Origin: Dugong dugon
Taxonomy: Eukaryota; Chordata; Mammalia; Sirenia; Dugongidae
NCBI GenBank assembly: GCA_030035585.1
Contig: CM057469.1
Location: 15,556,501-15,620,500, forward strand
DNA: 64,000 nt
Reading direction: 5' to 3'
Numbering within the stretch: position 1 is the first letter of the stretch; each line of letters starts with the position of its first letter. Shown here in pieces: positions 21,306 through 33,076 of this stretch. A program made the translations under genes and the position numbers. The notes beneath the pieces were generated by a model that ran no database searches, was not told the DNA's origin, and saw only the letters and a list, made by a program, of their open reading frames with translations.

Positions 21306-22331
21306 TGAAATACATGAACATGAGGGAGCCTTTAGCCTTTCACTGATACCTTTCTGTACTGTTTCAATGTTCTAATCTTATATGTGTATTATTTTTAAAA
21401 TACCATTGGGGATTATTTAGAAAGCAAGATCATGGCCAATTAAAAAAAAATCTTTCTAGTGTGTGCATTTTTGTATTAATAAAAGCTTCATCTTTTTTCA
21501 AAGCCTATTGCAGGGCTGTTGGAGGGCTCGGCAGCTATTGCTGCTGCAGCTCCCTTTCCCCCTAGTGCCTGGCCCGTAGTAGATGCTGAACAAACATTTG
21601 TTCATGGAGTGAATAAATATGAAGTATTTCTTTCTCATCTTTATTTTCCTGCAGAGAATATTCCCTGAATTAAATTAACTGCATCACTAGACCTCAGTTC
21701 CTCAGCCCTCCTACCATCCCTGAAGAGTTAGTTAAATGACAAGGTTCCCCCCCGCCCCAAATCAACCATTTTCACACATTCATGTAAGAAACATTGATTG
21801 GTCATTTAGTAGATGTGTAGGACAGTACAAGGGGCTGTTGTTAACTTCCCCCAGATATTTCTCTAGTGACGTTATTCATTTGATAAATGTGAATTGAGCA
21901 TCTACCCTAAATCCCCAGTATGGGGGCTAACAGGAACCCTGCTGTAATGCACCTTGGGGGCCCAGTGTCACAGATCTGAACCCTATCAGACCCAAGGCCT
22001 CTCCATAAAACAGATAATTTTTAGTATCCCTTGTACTATCTGAAAGAAATTCATAGATTAAACAATATATCTACACATGATTTTGTAAATATCCTAATTG
22101 TAAACTAAAGGGGAAAACAACTAACCCTACCACTGTGGGTGTTCACACATGACTGCTGGGCCCACAAGGAAGTGATCAGATGTCTTCAACGGTCCCGTGG
22201 ACCCACCGGCGAGTGTCTGCTACAAATGCAGACTGACAGTGGTGGTATTGTCGGTGATATGATTTTTAAATTGTGAACAACGTTTAAGAAAAGAATTCGC
22301 TTATATACAGTAGGTACTTTTCTGGAAAATT
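21306..22331. other. Intergenic stretch with weak L2-like pieces
   Basis: Around 21560-21620 (TGCCTGGCCCGTAGTAGATG) and 21880-21930 there are L2/MIR-like end motifs. Nothing else is recognised. Confidence 0.4.
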
Positions 22332-22625
22332 TGTTGTGGTTGTTAGTGGCCATCAGGTGAGCCCCTAACTCGTGGTGACCCCACGCACAATGGAAGGAAA
22401 AGCTGCCTGGTCCTGCGCCATCTCCATGACCACCTAGGGATCAGACCATTGTGATCCGCGGGGTTTTCATTGGCTGATTTTTGGAAGTAGATCGCCAGAC
22501 CTTTCTTCCTTGTCTGTCTTAGTCTGGAAGCTCTGCTGAAATCTACTCAGCATCATAACAACACACAAGCTCCACTGACAGACAGGTGGGTGGTGGCTGT
22601 GCATGAGGTGCATTGTGCAAAATTT
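22332..22625 (-). mobile_element. tRNA-Gly-headed AfroSINE relative, head lost
   Basis: GTTAGTGGCCATCAGGTGAG, GGTTTTCATTGGCTGATTTT, GTCTTAGTCTGGAAGCTCTG and GTGCATGAGGTGCATTG match the body of the elements at 5333 and 54545. The tRNA-like head is missing, so it stops at the body/head junction. Confidence 0.75.
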
Positions 22626-22667
22626 CACTGTGTTTATTTGTAAAATGCAAGTTCTATGCTCAGTAAG

Positions 22668-22876
22668 GAGTTCCTGAGTGGCGCAAACAGTTAAGCACTC
22701 AACTTCGAGCCCAAAGGTTGGCGGTTCTAACCCACCTAGAGGCACCTTGGAAGACAGGCCTGGCGATCTGTTTCCGAAAGGTCACAACCTTGGAAACCTT
22801 ATGGAGCCCAGTTCTACTCCGCACACACGGGTCACCAGGAGTCAGAATGGACTCGAGGGCAACTACCAACGATAAC
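22668..22876 (+). mobile_element. Long-form AfroSINE
   Basis: GAGTTCCTGAGTGGCGCAAA, GAGGCACCTTGGAAGACAGG, CGAAAGGTCACAACCTTGGA and GGAGTCAGAATGGACTCGAG form a complete diverged copy. Confidence 0.88.
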
Positions 22877-23519
22877 ATGCTCAGATAATTGCAAGCTGGC
22901 TTTCTGTCGCCATGACTGTCCAGAGGGACGTGAGACGTTGGGTGGCACTTACCCTGCATGTGAGACATCTAGCTTTCCTGGCCCTGCCCACCAAGCTCCG
23001 GCCATGTAGTCCCCATCACTGAGCAAAGCAGAAATGCCTCCTGGGGGGTGAATCCGTGCCCCTCGAGAACCCTGGGACCAGGGGAAACCATGTGAGTCAG
23101 GACCAACTAGTCACACTGCATATCTCCAAACAGCAGGAAGTCCTGACACCCAGGGAAAATGCTGTGTGCAAGACAGGGACGGGTGTCAGCTTTCCAGGTG
23201 CCAGACAGCAGGACTCTGGCTGAGTCAGATATAAGGTGATAATCAAATAAAAAACCCATTATAAAACTCCTTAAAACAACTACCAGAGCCAAAGGTCAGC
23301 CATGCCCTCCCCCATGGCACAATGCTGGGTGCCAGGCTACACGGGTTTATCAAAAAAAAATTTAAGCTACTTGGGAAGCAGGGCTGTGGTAGCTGTCCTG
23401 TCAGGAAATGGAACAGGGCGAGAGTCCAGGGGACATACCCAATAGTCAAAAGCCAGACGGTAGGACTAGGGAACTTTGTCTTCTTATTCTTTAAAACAAT
23501 GATTGCTTCTCTCATTAAC
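22877..23519. other. Unassigned intergenic stretch
   Basis: No gene or named repeat is recognised. ATATAAGGTGATAATCAAATAAAAAACCC near 23230 could be an old LTR, but ends cannot be fixed. Confidence 0.35.
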
Positions 23520-26245
23520 TTTTTAAAACAATTTTATTGCAGTAAAACATATATAACAAAATTTGTCTTTTAAATGAATTCAGGTGTGCTATTCAGGGAC
23601 ATTAACTACATTCACCGTGTTGTGCAATCATCACCACCACCTGTTTCCAACACTTTTTCATCACCCAAACAGAAGCCCAGGACCCCTTAAGCAATAACTT
23701 CCACTTACCTCTGCCCCCAGCCCTTGGTAGCCATTAGTTAACCTTTTCTGTCCGCATTTGCCTATTCTAAATATTTCATGTAAGTGGGATCATACAGTAT
23801 TTGTCATTTTATGTCTGACTTATCTCACTCAACATGATGTTTTCAAGGTTCATCCATGTCGTACCATATATCAGAGCTTCAGCTTCTCCTTATTGTTATT
23901 GTCAGGTGCCGTTGAGTCGATTCTGACTCACAGCAACCCTACAACAGAACTAAACACTTCCCGGGCCCGTGCTGTCCTCAAAATCGTTCTGTTTCAACCC
24001 CTTGTTGCAGCCACTGTGTCAATCCATCTCATTGAGGATCTTTTTCACTGACCCTCTTACTTTACCAGGTATGATGTCTTCTCCAGGGACTGGTCCCTCC
24101 TGATAACATGCCCAAAGTACATGAGACGAAGTCTCACCATCCTCGCTTCGAAGAAGCATTGTGGCTGTACTTCTTCCAAGACAGATTTGTTTGTTCTTTT
24201 GGCAGTCCCTGGTATATTCAATATTCTTCGCCAACACTATAATTCAAAGGCATCAATTCTTCTTCAGTCTTCCTTATTCATTGTCCAGCTTTTGCATGCA
24301 TATGAAGCAACTGATAATACCATGGCTTGGATCAGGTGCACCTTAGTCCTCAAGATAATATCTTTGCTTTTTAACAATTTAAACAGGTCTTTTACAGCAG
24401 ATTTGCCCAATGTCATAGGTCATTTGATTTCTTGACTGTTGCTTCCATGAGCGTTGATCGTGGATCCAAGTAAAGTGTAATCCTTGACAACGTCAATATT
24501 TTCTCTGTTTATCGTGATGTTGCTTATGGGTCCGGTTGTGAGGATTTTTGTTTTCTTTATGTTGAGGTGTAATCCATACTGAAGGCTGTGGTCTTTGATC
24601 TTCATCTGTAAGTGCTTCAAATCCTTTTCACTTTCAGCGAGCAAGGTTATGTCACCTGCATATCACAGGCTGTTAATGAGTCTTCTTCCAGTCCTGATGC
24701 CATGTTCTTCTTCATATAGTCCAGCTTCTCGGATTATTTGTTCAGCATGCAGATTGAATAAGCATGGTGAAAAGGTACAACCCTGCAGCACACCTTTTCT
24801 GATTTTAAATCACGCGGTATCCCCTTGTTCTGTTTGAACGACTGCCTCTTGATCTATGTCCAGTTTCCTCATGTGCACAATTAAGTGTTCTGGAATTCCC
24901 ATTTTTCACAATGTTATCCACAGTTTGTTATAATCCACACAGTTGAATACCTTTGCATAGTCAATAAAACACAGGTAAGCGTTATTCTGGTATTCTCTGC
25001 TTTCAGTCAAGATCCATCTGACATCAGCAATGATATCCCTTGTTCCACGTCCTCTTTCGAATCCAGCTTGAATTTCTGGAAGTTCCCTGTCAATGTGCTG
25101 CTGCAATCGCCTTTGAATGATCTTTAAGAAATTTTACTTGGGTGTGATATTAATGATATTGTTTGATAATTTCCACATTCTGTTGGATCACTTTTCTTTG
25201 GAATAGGCACAAATGTGGATCTCTTCCAGTCGGTTGGCCAGGTAACTGTCTTCTAAAATTCTTGGCATAGGTAAGTGAGTGCTTCTACCATTGCATTTGT
25301 TGGTTGAGACATTTCAACTGGTATTTTGTCAATTCCCGGAGCCTTGTTTTTCGCCAATGCCTTCAGTGCAGCTTGTATTTCTTCCTTCAGTACCATCAGC
25401 TCCTGATCATATGCTGCCTCCTGAAATGGTTGAACTTTGACCAATTCTTTTTGGCACAGTGATTTTGTGTATTCCTATCACCTTCTTTTGATGCTTCCTT
25501 CACTGTTCGATTTTTTGCCCATGGAATCCTTCAATATTTCAACTTGAGGCTTGAATTTTTTCTTAGGCTTATTCAGCTTGAGAAATGCAGAGCATGGTCT
25601 TCCCTTCTGGTTTTCTAACTCCAGGTCTTTGCACATTTCATTATAATACTTTACTTTGTCTTCTTGAGCAGCCCTTTGAAATTTTCTGTTCAGCTCTTTT
25701 ACTTCATCATTTCTTCTTGCTTTAGCTATTCTATGGTCAGGGGCAATTTTCTGAGTCTCTTCTGACATCCACTTTGGCCTTTTTTAAAATTTTATTTATT
25801 TTGCTGTTATTGAGAGTATACAAAGCAAAACACACACCAATTCAACAGTTTCTTCATATACAATTCAGTGACATTGGTTACATTCTTTGAGTTGTGCAAC
25901 CATTCTCACCCTCCGTTTCTGAGTTGTTCCTCCCTCATTAATATAAACTCACGGCCCTCTAAGGTTCCTATCTAATCTTTTGAGTTGCTGTTATCAATTT
26001 GATCCCATATAGATAGTTCTTAAAAAAGCATAATGCTCAAGGCAGACCTTTTTTATTAGCTAAGCTAAACTATTGTTTGGTTTTAAGATGACTTCGGGGG
26101 ATTTTTTTTTAATTAAAGTTTAAAGATTATCTTAGGGCTTCATCCACCCTCCATGGCTCCAGAAAGTCTAAAGTCCATATGAATTTGAAATTCTTTTCTG
26201 CCTTTTCCCCCTTTTGATCAGGATTCTTCTATGGAATCCTTTTGG

Positions 26246-26395
26246 TTGTTGTTTAATCATTTTCCTGCAGTGAAATATATATATAACAAAAAAATGCCAT
26301 TTTAACTATAAAATTCAGTGACATTAATCACATTCATCATGTTGTGCTTCCACCACCACTATCCATTTCCAAATGTTTTTCATTATTCCACAGAA
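26246..26395 (-). mobile_element. Small L1 3' fragment with target duplication
   Basis: About 150 bases (TTTCCTGCAGTGAAATATAT, ATTCAGTGACATTAATCACA) lie between TTCTATGGAATCCTTTT on the left and TTCTATGGAATCTTT on the right. It is a short truncated insertion in the L1 3' UTR. Confidence 0.7.
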
Positions 26396-26842
26396 ACTCA
26401 ATTCTATGGAATCTTTGGTCAAAATGTTTAGTAATGGTAGCCAGGCACCATCCAGTTCTTCTGGTCTCATGGCAAAGGAGGCAGTTACTCATGAAGGCAA
26501 TTAGCCACACATTCCATTTCCTCCTCTTATTCCTGACTCTCCTTCTTCCTCGGTTGCTCCAGGTGAGTAGAGACCAATTGTTGTGCCTTGGATGGCTGCT
26601 TACAAGCTTTTAAGACCCCAGGCACTACATATCCAATTAGCAAGTAGAACAGAAGCACTGAACATGTTATAAGGCCAATTAACTGGGATGTCCCATGAAA
26701 CCATGGTCCTAAATCTCCAAACCAAGGAACCAAATCCCATAAGGTATTTGATTGTACATAAGCAGCCTCAGTAGCTACTGTTTCTTTTAGTCATTGTTGT
26801 AAATACATCACACTACTTTTGCCAATTCAACTTTTTACAGGC

Positions 26843-27324
26843 TGCGATGGTTAAGATTGTGTGTAAACTTGGCTGGGCCACGATTCTCAGTGTTTTAATG
26901 TAATCACTCTCATGATTGAATATACTGTGAGTAGCCAATCAGATGAAAGGGAGTCTCCTTGGGGGTGTGGCCCACATCTGTATACAGGCAGGCCTTCTGG
27001 CTTTTTGCCCTCTCTGGATCCTGCGGCTGCTTCCTGTCGTCTCATCTCCTGTTCTTGGGACTTGAGCTGTCAGCTTATCTGCCGAACCTGGAATTCATCA
27101 ATCTGCACAGCCTGTGAGCAGGAGCCTGCTCTCTGACCTGCCAATCTTGGGCTTGCCAGCTTCTGCAGCTGTGTGACTTGGGAGAGCCCTCTACCCTGAT
27201 CCACGCACTTGGGATGTTCTAGCCTCTACGATCATGTGAGCTGTTTCCTTGATATAATCTCTCTATATATACACATTTATCCACTTTATTGGTTTTGCTT
27301 CTGTAGAGAACCCAGCCTAAGACA
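26843..27324 (+). mobile_element. Solo LTR (ERVL-like) with perfect 5-bp target duplication
   Basis: It starts TGCGATGGTTAAGATTGTGT and ends GAGAACCCAGCCTAAGACA, with CATGTGAGCTGTTTCCTTG upstream of the 3' end. Both flanks are CAGGC (26838-26842, 27325-27329). L1 sequence is continuous when the LTR is removed. Confidence 0.88.
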
Positions 27325-27503
27325 CAGGCATACCAGTTATTGACAGCAATTACAATAATTGGCTGTGCAAGCCTACCCTTAATTGATGCTATTTTCCCAT
27401 TACCATTAACCCCCTTTCCCCCACTCCTTCCCATTCCTGGTAACCACTAATAAACTTTGGTCTTTATACATTTGCCTTTTCTTGTCTTTTTAAGTAAGTG
27501 AGA

Positions 27504-27671
27504 AAACCAAAATCAAACCCACAGCCATGGAGTCAATTCCAACTCATAGCAACCCTATAGGACAGAGTAGAACTGCCTTGATAGGGTTTCCAAGGAGCAG
27601 CTGAAGCATTTGAACTGCTGACCTTTTGGTTAGCAGCTGTAACTCTCAACCACTGTGCCACCAGGGCTCCA
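27504..27671 (-). mobile_element. AfroSINE
   Basis: CCATGGAGTCAATTCCAACT, AGGACAGAGTAGAACTGCCT, TGACCTTTTGGTTAGCAGCT and CTGTGCCACCAGGGCTCC. Short form, inside L1. Confidence 0.92.
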
Positions 27672-28674
27672 TATAACTGAGGTTATACAATATTTGTCCT
27701 TTTGTGATTGGCTTATTTCCTTCAGCATAACGTCTTCAAGCTCCATCCATACATACTATAGCATATAACAAGACTTCTTTTCTCTTACTGCCTGAGTAAT
27801 ATTCCACTATGTGTACATACTATATTTTGTTTATCCATTCATCTGTTGATGGGCATTTAGGTTGTTACAACCTTTCGGCTTTTGTGAATAGTGCTGCAAT
27901 GAACATTGGTGGACAAATCGATCTTTTTTTTTTTTTTTCCTTTTACTGACTTCTTGCTTTCTTTATGTATTATATCCTTGATGTCATCCCACAACTCCTC
28001 TGTGCTTCTGTCATTAGTGTTCATTGTGTCAAATCTATTCCTGAGATAATCTGTAAATTCAGGTGTGATACACTCAAGGTAGTACTTTGGTTCTCATGGA
28101 CCTGTTTTAATTTTCTTCAGCTTCAACTTGAACTTATATATGAGCAATTAATGATCTGTTCCACAGTTGTCCCCTCGCCTTGTTCTAACCGATGATATTG
28201 AGCTTCTCCATTATTACCTTCCACAGATGTAGTTGATTTGATTCCTGTGTTTTCCATCCGGTGAGGTCCCTGTGTATAGTCACCATTTATATTGTTTAGA
28301 AAAGGTATTTGCAATGAAGAAGTCATTGGTCTTGCAAAATTCTATCATGTGATCTGCATTGTTTCTATCACCAAGATCATATTTTCCGTTGTATGTATAA
28401 ACCATGTTTTATTTATCCATTCATCTATTGGTGGACACTTGGGTTGTTTCCACCTTTTGGCTATTGTGAATAATGCTTTAATGAACATTGGTGTACAAGT
28501 GTCTATTTGTGTCCCTGCTTTCAAGTCTCTTGGGTATATGCTTAGGAGTGGAGTTGGTGGATCATGTGGTAATTGTGTGTTTTACTTTTTGAGGAAATGC
28601 CTAATTATTAACTTTTAAAAAAAATATATTTACTTTTTAATTAATCACAAAATAATACGTATCTATGGTTTAAA

Positions 28675-29361
28675 AAACAACAACAACAAAACTTCACATA
28701 GCACTGAAGGGTATAGGTGAAAAGTAAAACTCCTTTCCCCAACTCCTGAACTCCCTTCCCAGAGGCGAGAGTTTCTTATGTATCTTTCCATCAAGTTTTT
28801 TCTATGCATATGCAGATATATACATGTATACCATATTTTTACACAAATAACGTGCACCTTCTATGTTTGTTTGCCAACTGCACTCACCCACTGCAAGATA
28901 TTTTCCCAGGCATGCTATGCTAATTTATTTTTTACAGCAACTTGTAAAAAAAATTGGCATAGCTGTGCTTATGAAAATACCTTCTGGGGAGAAGGTGTGG
29001 TTGGCAAACAAACATATAATATGCACGTTATTTGAATAAAAACACAGTATATGGTGCGTTGTTAGTTGGCATCAAGTCAACTCTGACTCCTGGTGACCCC
29101 ATGTGTACGGAGTAGAACTACTCCTCAGAGTTTTCAAGGCTGTGACCTTTTGGAAGCAGATCATCAGGCCTGTCTTCTGAGTCGCCTCTGGGTAGGTTCC
29201 AACTGCCAACCTTTGATTAATAGCCGAGCACTTAATCATTTGTACCATCCAGGGACTCATATACGGTATATATCCTTTAAAAAGACAAACATACAAATGT
29301 GTTCATACTGTACATCCTGTCTGGCAATTTGTTTTTTCATTTCATAATATCTTGCACATTT
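28675..29361 (-). mobile_element. Old L1 3' fragment carrying a long-form AfroSINE (29057-29262)
   Basis: GAAGGGTATAGGTGAAAAGT, GTATCTTTCCATCAAGTTTT and ATTTTTACACAAATAACGTG are typical of an L1M 3' end. At 29057-29262, GCATCAAGTCAACTCTGACT to TGTACCATCCAGGGACTC is a minus-strand AfroSINE. Confidence 0.65.
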
Positions 29362-30089
29362 AGGGCTACAGATTTCTTTTTTATTAAATTTAATTTTTGG
29401 TGAAAATATGCCCAGCAAAACCTACTCCCATTCAACAGTTTCTAGACATAAGTGATCAGTAACGTTGCTTACATTCTTCATATTGTGTCAGTCAACATTC
29501 TCGTTATTTCTGTTCTAGTTGTTTCACTTCCATTTACTTAATCTCCCTGCCCCCAAACCTTGTCATCTATGCTTTAAAATAGCTGTTGACCCTTTGGTTT
29601 CACACACATATATATTTTTTTAAGTAACGCAATACTCAGGGCTGACAATCTTTACTCTTGGGCTAAACGGTTACTTAGTTTAAAGGTGACTTCAGGGGAT
29701 AGTTTCAATTCAAGGTTAGAAGAGCAACTCGGGGCCATAGTCTCAGGGACTCCTCCAGACTCAATAGGTCCAGTATGTCTGGATTCTTTAAGAATTTGAA
29801 ATTCTGTTCTATATTTTCCTCCCTTTTTTTCAGGATTTCTCTATTATATTCCTGATTGGAATGTTCAGTAGTGGTAGCTGGGCATCATCTAGTTCTTCTG
29901 GTCTTAAGTTGGAGGAGGCAGTGGTTCATTTAGACAGTTAGTCCTGTAGTCTAGTTCTGTGTCTGATTCTTGGGTTTCCTTCTTTCTCTTTTGACCCAGA
30001 TGAATAAAAATCAATAATTGTATCTTAGATGGCTGCACTTCTCACCACACTAGGAGGTAGAACAAAAACTTTAAGAACTATATTACGCC

Positions 30090-30766
30090 TGGCTGCCACC
30101 ACTGACTGCTCTAGCAGGGATCACAATAGAGGGTTTTGGACACAATGGGAGAAAAAAGTAGAATAAAATTCAAATTCACACAAAAAAAGACCTGAATCGC
30201 TGGTCTGACAGAGACTGGAGAAACTCCAAGAGTATGGCGCCGGGCACCCTTTTCACTCAGTACTGAAGTCACTTCCGAGGTTCACCCTTCAGCCAAAGAT
30301 TAGGCAGGTCTTATAGGGCAAATGCGACCTGGTGGCACAGTGGTTAAGCATTTGGCTGCTAACCAAAAGGTCAGCAGTTTGAATTCACCAGCCACTCCTT
30401 GGAAACTCTATAGGGCGGTTCTACTCTGTCCTATAGGGTTTGCTATGAGTTGGAATCAACTCGACGGCAACAGGTTTGGTTTTATCTTTTTCGTAGGACA
30501 ACCAATAACACACGTTAGGATTGTGCTTCAGAGTTCAGTCATGTATACAAGTCTAAACGAGCACACCAGCCTAAAAGGAAAGACGAGAAGGCAGGAAGGG
30601 ACAGGAAAAATGGACGAACGGAAACAGGGAACCTGGGGTGACAAAGGGGAGCATGCTGACGCATTGCGGGGTTGGCAATCAATGTCACAAAACAATTTGT
30701 GTATTAATTGTTTAATGAGAAACTAATTTGCTCTGTAAACTTTCACCCAAAGCACAATTTTAAAAA
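30090..30766 (+). mobile_element. 5'-truncated L1 3' UTR inserted in the opposite orientation
   Basis: CTGGCTGCCACCACTGACTG, CAGCCAAAGATTAGGCAGGT and TAATGAGAAACTAATTTGCT match the 3' UTR of the L1 at 12071, with an A-rich end. It is bounded by AAGAACTATATTACGCC (30073-30089) and AAGAACTATATTATGCC (30767-30783), a 17-bp duplication with one mismatch. An AfroSINE is inside it. Confidence 0.9.
30325..30484 (+). mobile_element. AfroSINE inside the inserted L1
   Basis: CGACCTGGTGGCACAGTGGT to GGAATCAACTCGACGGCAAC, followed by AGGTTTGGTTTT. Complete short form. Confidence 0.92.
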
Positions 30767-32011
30767 AAGAACTATATTATGCCAATTGACTGGATTGTCC
30801 CATGAGCCCATGGCCCTAAACCTCCAAACCAAGAGAACAAATCCCATGAGGTGATTGGTTGTGTCTAATTAGTAACAGCATCTGTAGCCAATCCCGTCTT
30901 CTTCTTCTTCTTCTTTTTTTGGTAGTTGTTATTGTTGCAAAACCATATACAACCTAGCATTTGCCCATTCATCCCTTTCCCCTGTGTGTACAACTTACTG
31001 ACATCAGTTACATTACTCATTCTGTGCAAACTTCACCCATATTCAGTGCCACTTCTCCCATTTCTATAAACAAAAAGTGACTACTCCCTAAAGAGCAATT
31101 CTCCCTCCCCCCCTCCCTGTAACCACTAATGAACGTTAGTTTCTGTATATTTACATTTTCCTGTAATTTCATAAAAGCGAGAACATCAGTATTGTCTTTT
31201 TGTGATGGACTTATTTCACTCAACATAATGTCCTCCAGGTTCATTCACATTGTAAGGTGTTTCAGGAACTCATTTTGCTTTACCACCGAGTAGTATTCCA
31301 TTGCATGTATGTAGCACATTTTACTTATCCGTTCATCTGTTGATAGACACATGTTGTTTCCATCTTTTTGCTATTGTGAATAGTGCTGCAAGAACGTGCA
31401 TATGTCTGCTCATATCACTTCTATTAGATCCCTAGGTTATATACCTAGGAGTGGAATTGTTAGGTTATATGGCAGCTCTACCGCTAGCTTCTTGAGGAAA
31501 CTTCAGACTGTTTTCCACAATGGCTATACTATTTGCATTCCCACCAGCCAGGGATGAGAGTTCCAATTTCTCCACATCCCTTCCAACACTTGTTACTTTC
31601 CTTTTTTTTTTTTTTAAATCTTAGCCACCCTAATGGGAGTAAAATGGTAACTCAGTGTTGTTTTGATTTGCATTTCTCTGATGTCTAATGATTTTGAGCA
31701 TCTTTTCATGTGTATGTTGGTCATTTGAATATCCTCTTTGGTAAGTGTCTGTTCATGTCCTTTGCCCAGTTTTTGACTGGGTTATTTGTCTTTTTGTTGT
31801 TAAGTTGTAGAAGTTTTGCTATATATTTTAGATATTAGACCCTTATCGGTTGTATTGTTCCCGAAAATTTTTTCCCAGCCAGAGCTACAGATTCTTTTTT
31901 TATTTTTTTAGATATTCAACATGTATTTGTTTAATCTGAAATTTTTGATCAATTAGTCATCTCTTACTAAAGCTTAGTCATAAATTCATTATAAGTCATG
32001 GGTACGTCATT

Positions 32012-33076
32012 AGTTTCGATCAACTTGGCTTCTACTCATGATGACCTTATGCACAGCAGAATGAAATGTTGCCTGGTCCTGCACCATCTTCATCATCTTT
32101 GATATGTTCAAGCCGATTGTTGAGGCTGTTGTGTTAATCCATTCCATTGAGGGTGTTGCTTGTTTTCACTGACCCTCTGCTTTGGCAAACAAAATGTCCT
32201 TTTCTAGCCATTCATCTTTCCTGATGACCTGTCCAAAGTAAGCAAGACCAAGTCTCACCATCCTCGCTTCTAAGGAGCAGGCTAGTTTTATTTCTTCTAA
32301 GACTGATTAGTTCATTCGTTTGGCAGCCCATGATACATTCAATATTCTTGGCCAACACTACAATTCAAATGCAGCAATTCTTCTGTATTTTTTTTTAATT
32401 GTCCAGCTTTGGCATACATATGAAAAGACCATGGTTTAGGTCAGGCACACCTTAGTTATCAAAGACATCTTTAATTGCTTGACTGCTGCTTCCATGGGCA
32501 TTGACTGTAGATACATGTAGAATAAAATCCTTGACAACTTCAATTTTTTCTCCATTTATCATGACACTGTTGATTGATCCAGTTGTGAAGACTTTTGCCT
32601 TCTTCACATTCAGGTGTACTCCATACTGAAGGGTGTGATCTTTTACTTCCATCAGTAAGTGCTCCAAATCATCTTTATTTTCAGCAAGCAAGATTGTGTC
32701 ATCTCCTACTTGACCAAGCATGATGTCCTTCTTCAGGGACTGGTCCCTCCTGATAACATGTCCAAAGTATGTGAGATGAAGTCTCTCCATCCTTGCTTCT
32801 AATGGGCCTTCTGGCTGTACTTCTTCCAAGACAGATTTGTTTGTTCTTCTGGCAGTCCATGGTATAGTCAATATTCTTCATCAACACCATTCAAAGGCAT
32901 CAATTCTTCTTTGGTCTTCCTTATTGATTGTCCAGCTTTCACATGCATATGAGGCAATTGAAAATACCATGGCTTGGGTCAGGAGCATCTTAGTTCTCAA
33001 AGTGAGACATCTTTGCTTTTTAACACTTTAAAGAGGTCTTTCGCAGAAGCTTTACCCAATGCAATGCGACGTTTGA
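32012..33076 (-). mobile_element. Rearranged BovB: two overlapping 3' segments head to tail, giving a permuted reading frame
   Basis: The left segment (32012-32706) runs from the BovB 3' tail into the reverse-transcriptase region. At about 32707, CAAGCATGATGTCCTTCTTC restarts sequence already seen in diverged form near 32190-32215, and continues to 33076. On the minus strand the 139-codon frame 32452-32871 reads IPWTARRTNKSVLEEVQPEG and FGHVIRRDQSL (normally C-terminal), then DDTILLAENKDDLEHLLMEV (the RT catalytic-box region, normally upstream). The order is swapped relative to an intact BovB. Confidence 0.85.

Larger units (their letters stand above)
25786..27942 (-). mobile_element. L1 3' region inserted into BovB
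   Basis: L1 3' UTR landmarks in reverse order are AGCTAAGCTAAACTATTGTT, TTCATCCACCCTCCATGGCT, CTTTTAAGACCCCAGGCACT and CCAATTAACTGGGATGTCCC. ORF2-end sequence follows from 27325 (TATCCATTCATCTGTTGATG). It contains a small L1 fragment (26246-26395), an LTR (26843-27324) and an AfroSINE (27504-27671). BovB resumes at CTTTTACTGACTTCTTGCTT. Confidence 0.82.
23893..28384 (-). mobile_element. BovB/RTE LINE, 3' two-thirds, reverse transcriptase and part of endonuclease, degraded
   Basis: Two blocks, 23893-25785 and 27943-28384, are consecutive parts of one minus-strand BovB interrupted by an L1. The intact 3' end (GTCAGGTGCCGTTGAGTCG reversed) is at the left. Minus-strand open pieces are 25478-25768 (KAKRNDEVKELNRKFQRAA-like region before the RT), 25253-25444 (ALAKNKAPGIDKIPVEM, RT start), 24906-25106 (IQAGFERGRGTRDIIADVRW and CFIDYAKVFN, RT core) and 24420-24644 (LKHLQMKIKDHSLQYGLHLN, after the catalytic box). 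28123-28326 keeps FLNNINGDYTQ from the endonuclease. Frameshifts separate the pieces, so it is dead. Confidence 0.9.
23520..28620 (-). mobile_element. Old L1 host, split by BovB
   Basis: The left piece (23520-23892) has AATTTTATTGCAGTAAAACA, TTGTGCAATCATCACCACC and ATTTCATGTAAGTGGGATCA. The right piece (28385-28620) continues with TTTATCCATTCATCTATTGG, TGGCTATTGTGAATAATGCT and TCTCTTGGGTATATGCTTAG. These are consecutive parts of an inverted L1 3' region. The 4.5 kb between them is BovB with its own insertions. Confidence 0.8.
29376..31880 (-). mobile_element. L1 3' portion, interrupted by a second L1 in the opposite orientation
   Basis: On the minus strand it covers the ORF2 C-terminal region (31883-30917 side, e.g. 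TATATACCTAGGAGTGGAAT on the plus strand) and the 3' UTR, with poly(A) facing left at 29376-29390. Flanks AGGGCTACAGATTT (29362-29375) and AGAGCTACAGATT (31881-31893) are the probable target duplication. A younger L1 end at 30090-30766 interrupts the 3' UTR. Confidence 0.82.
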
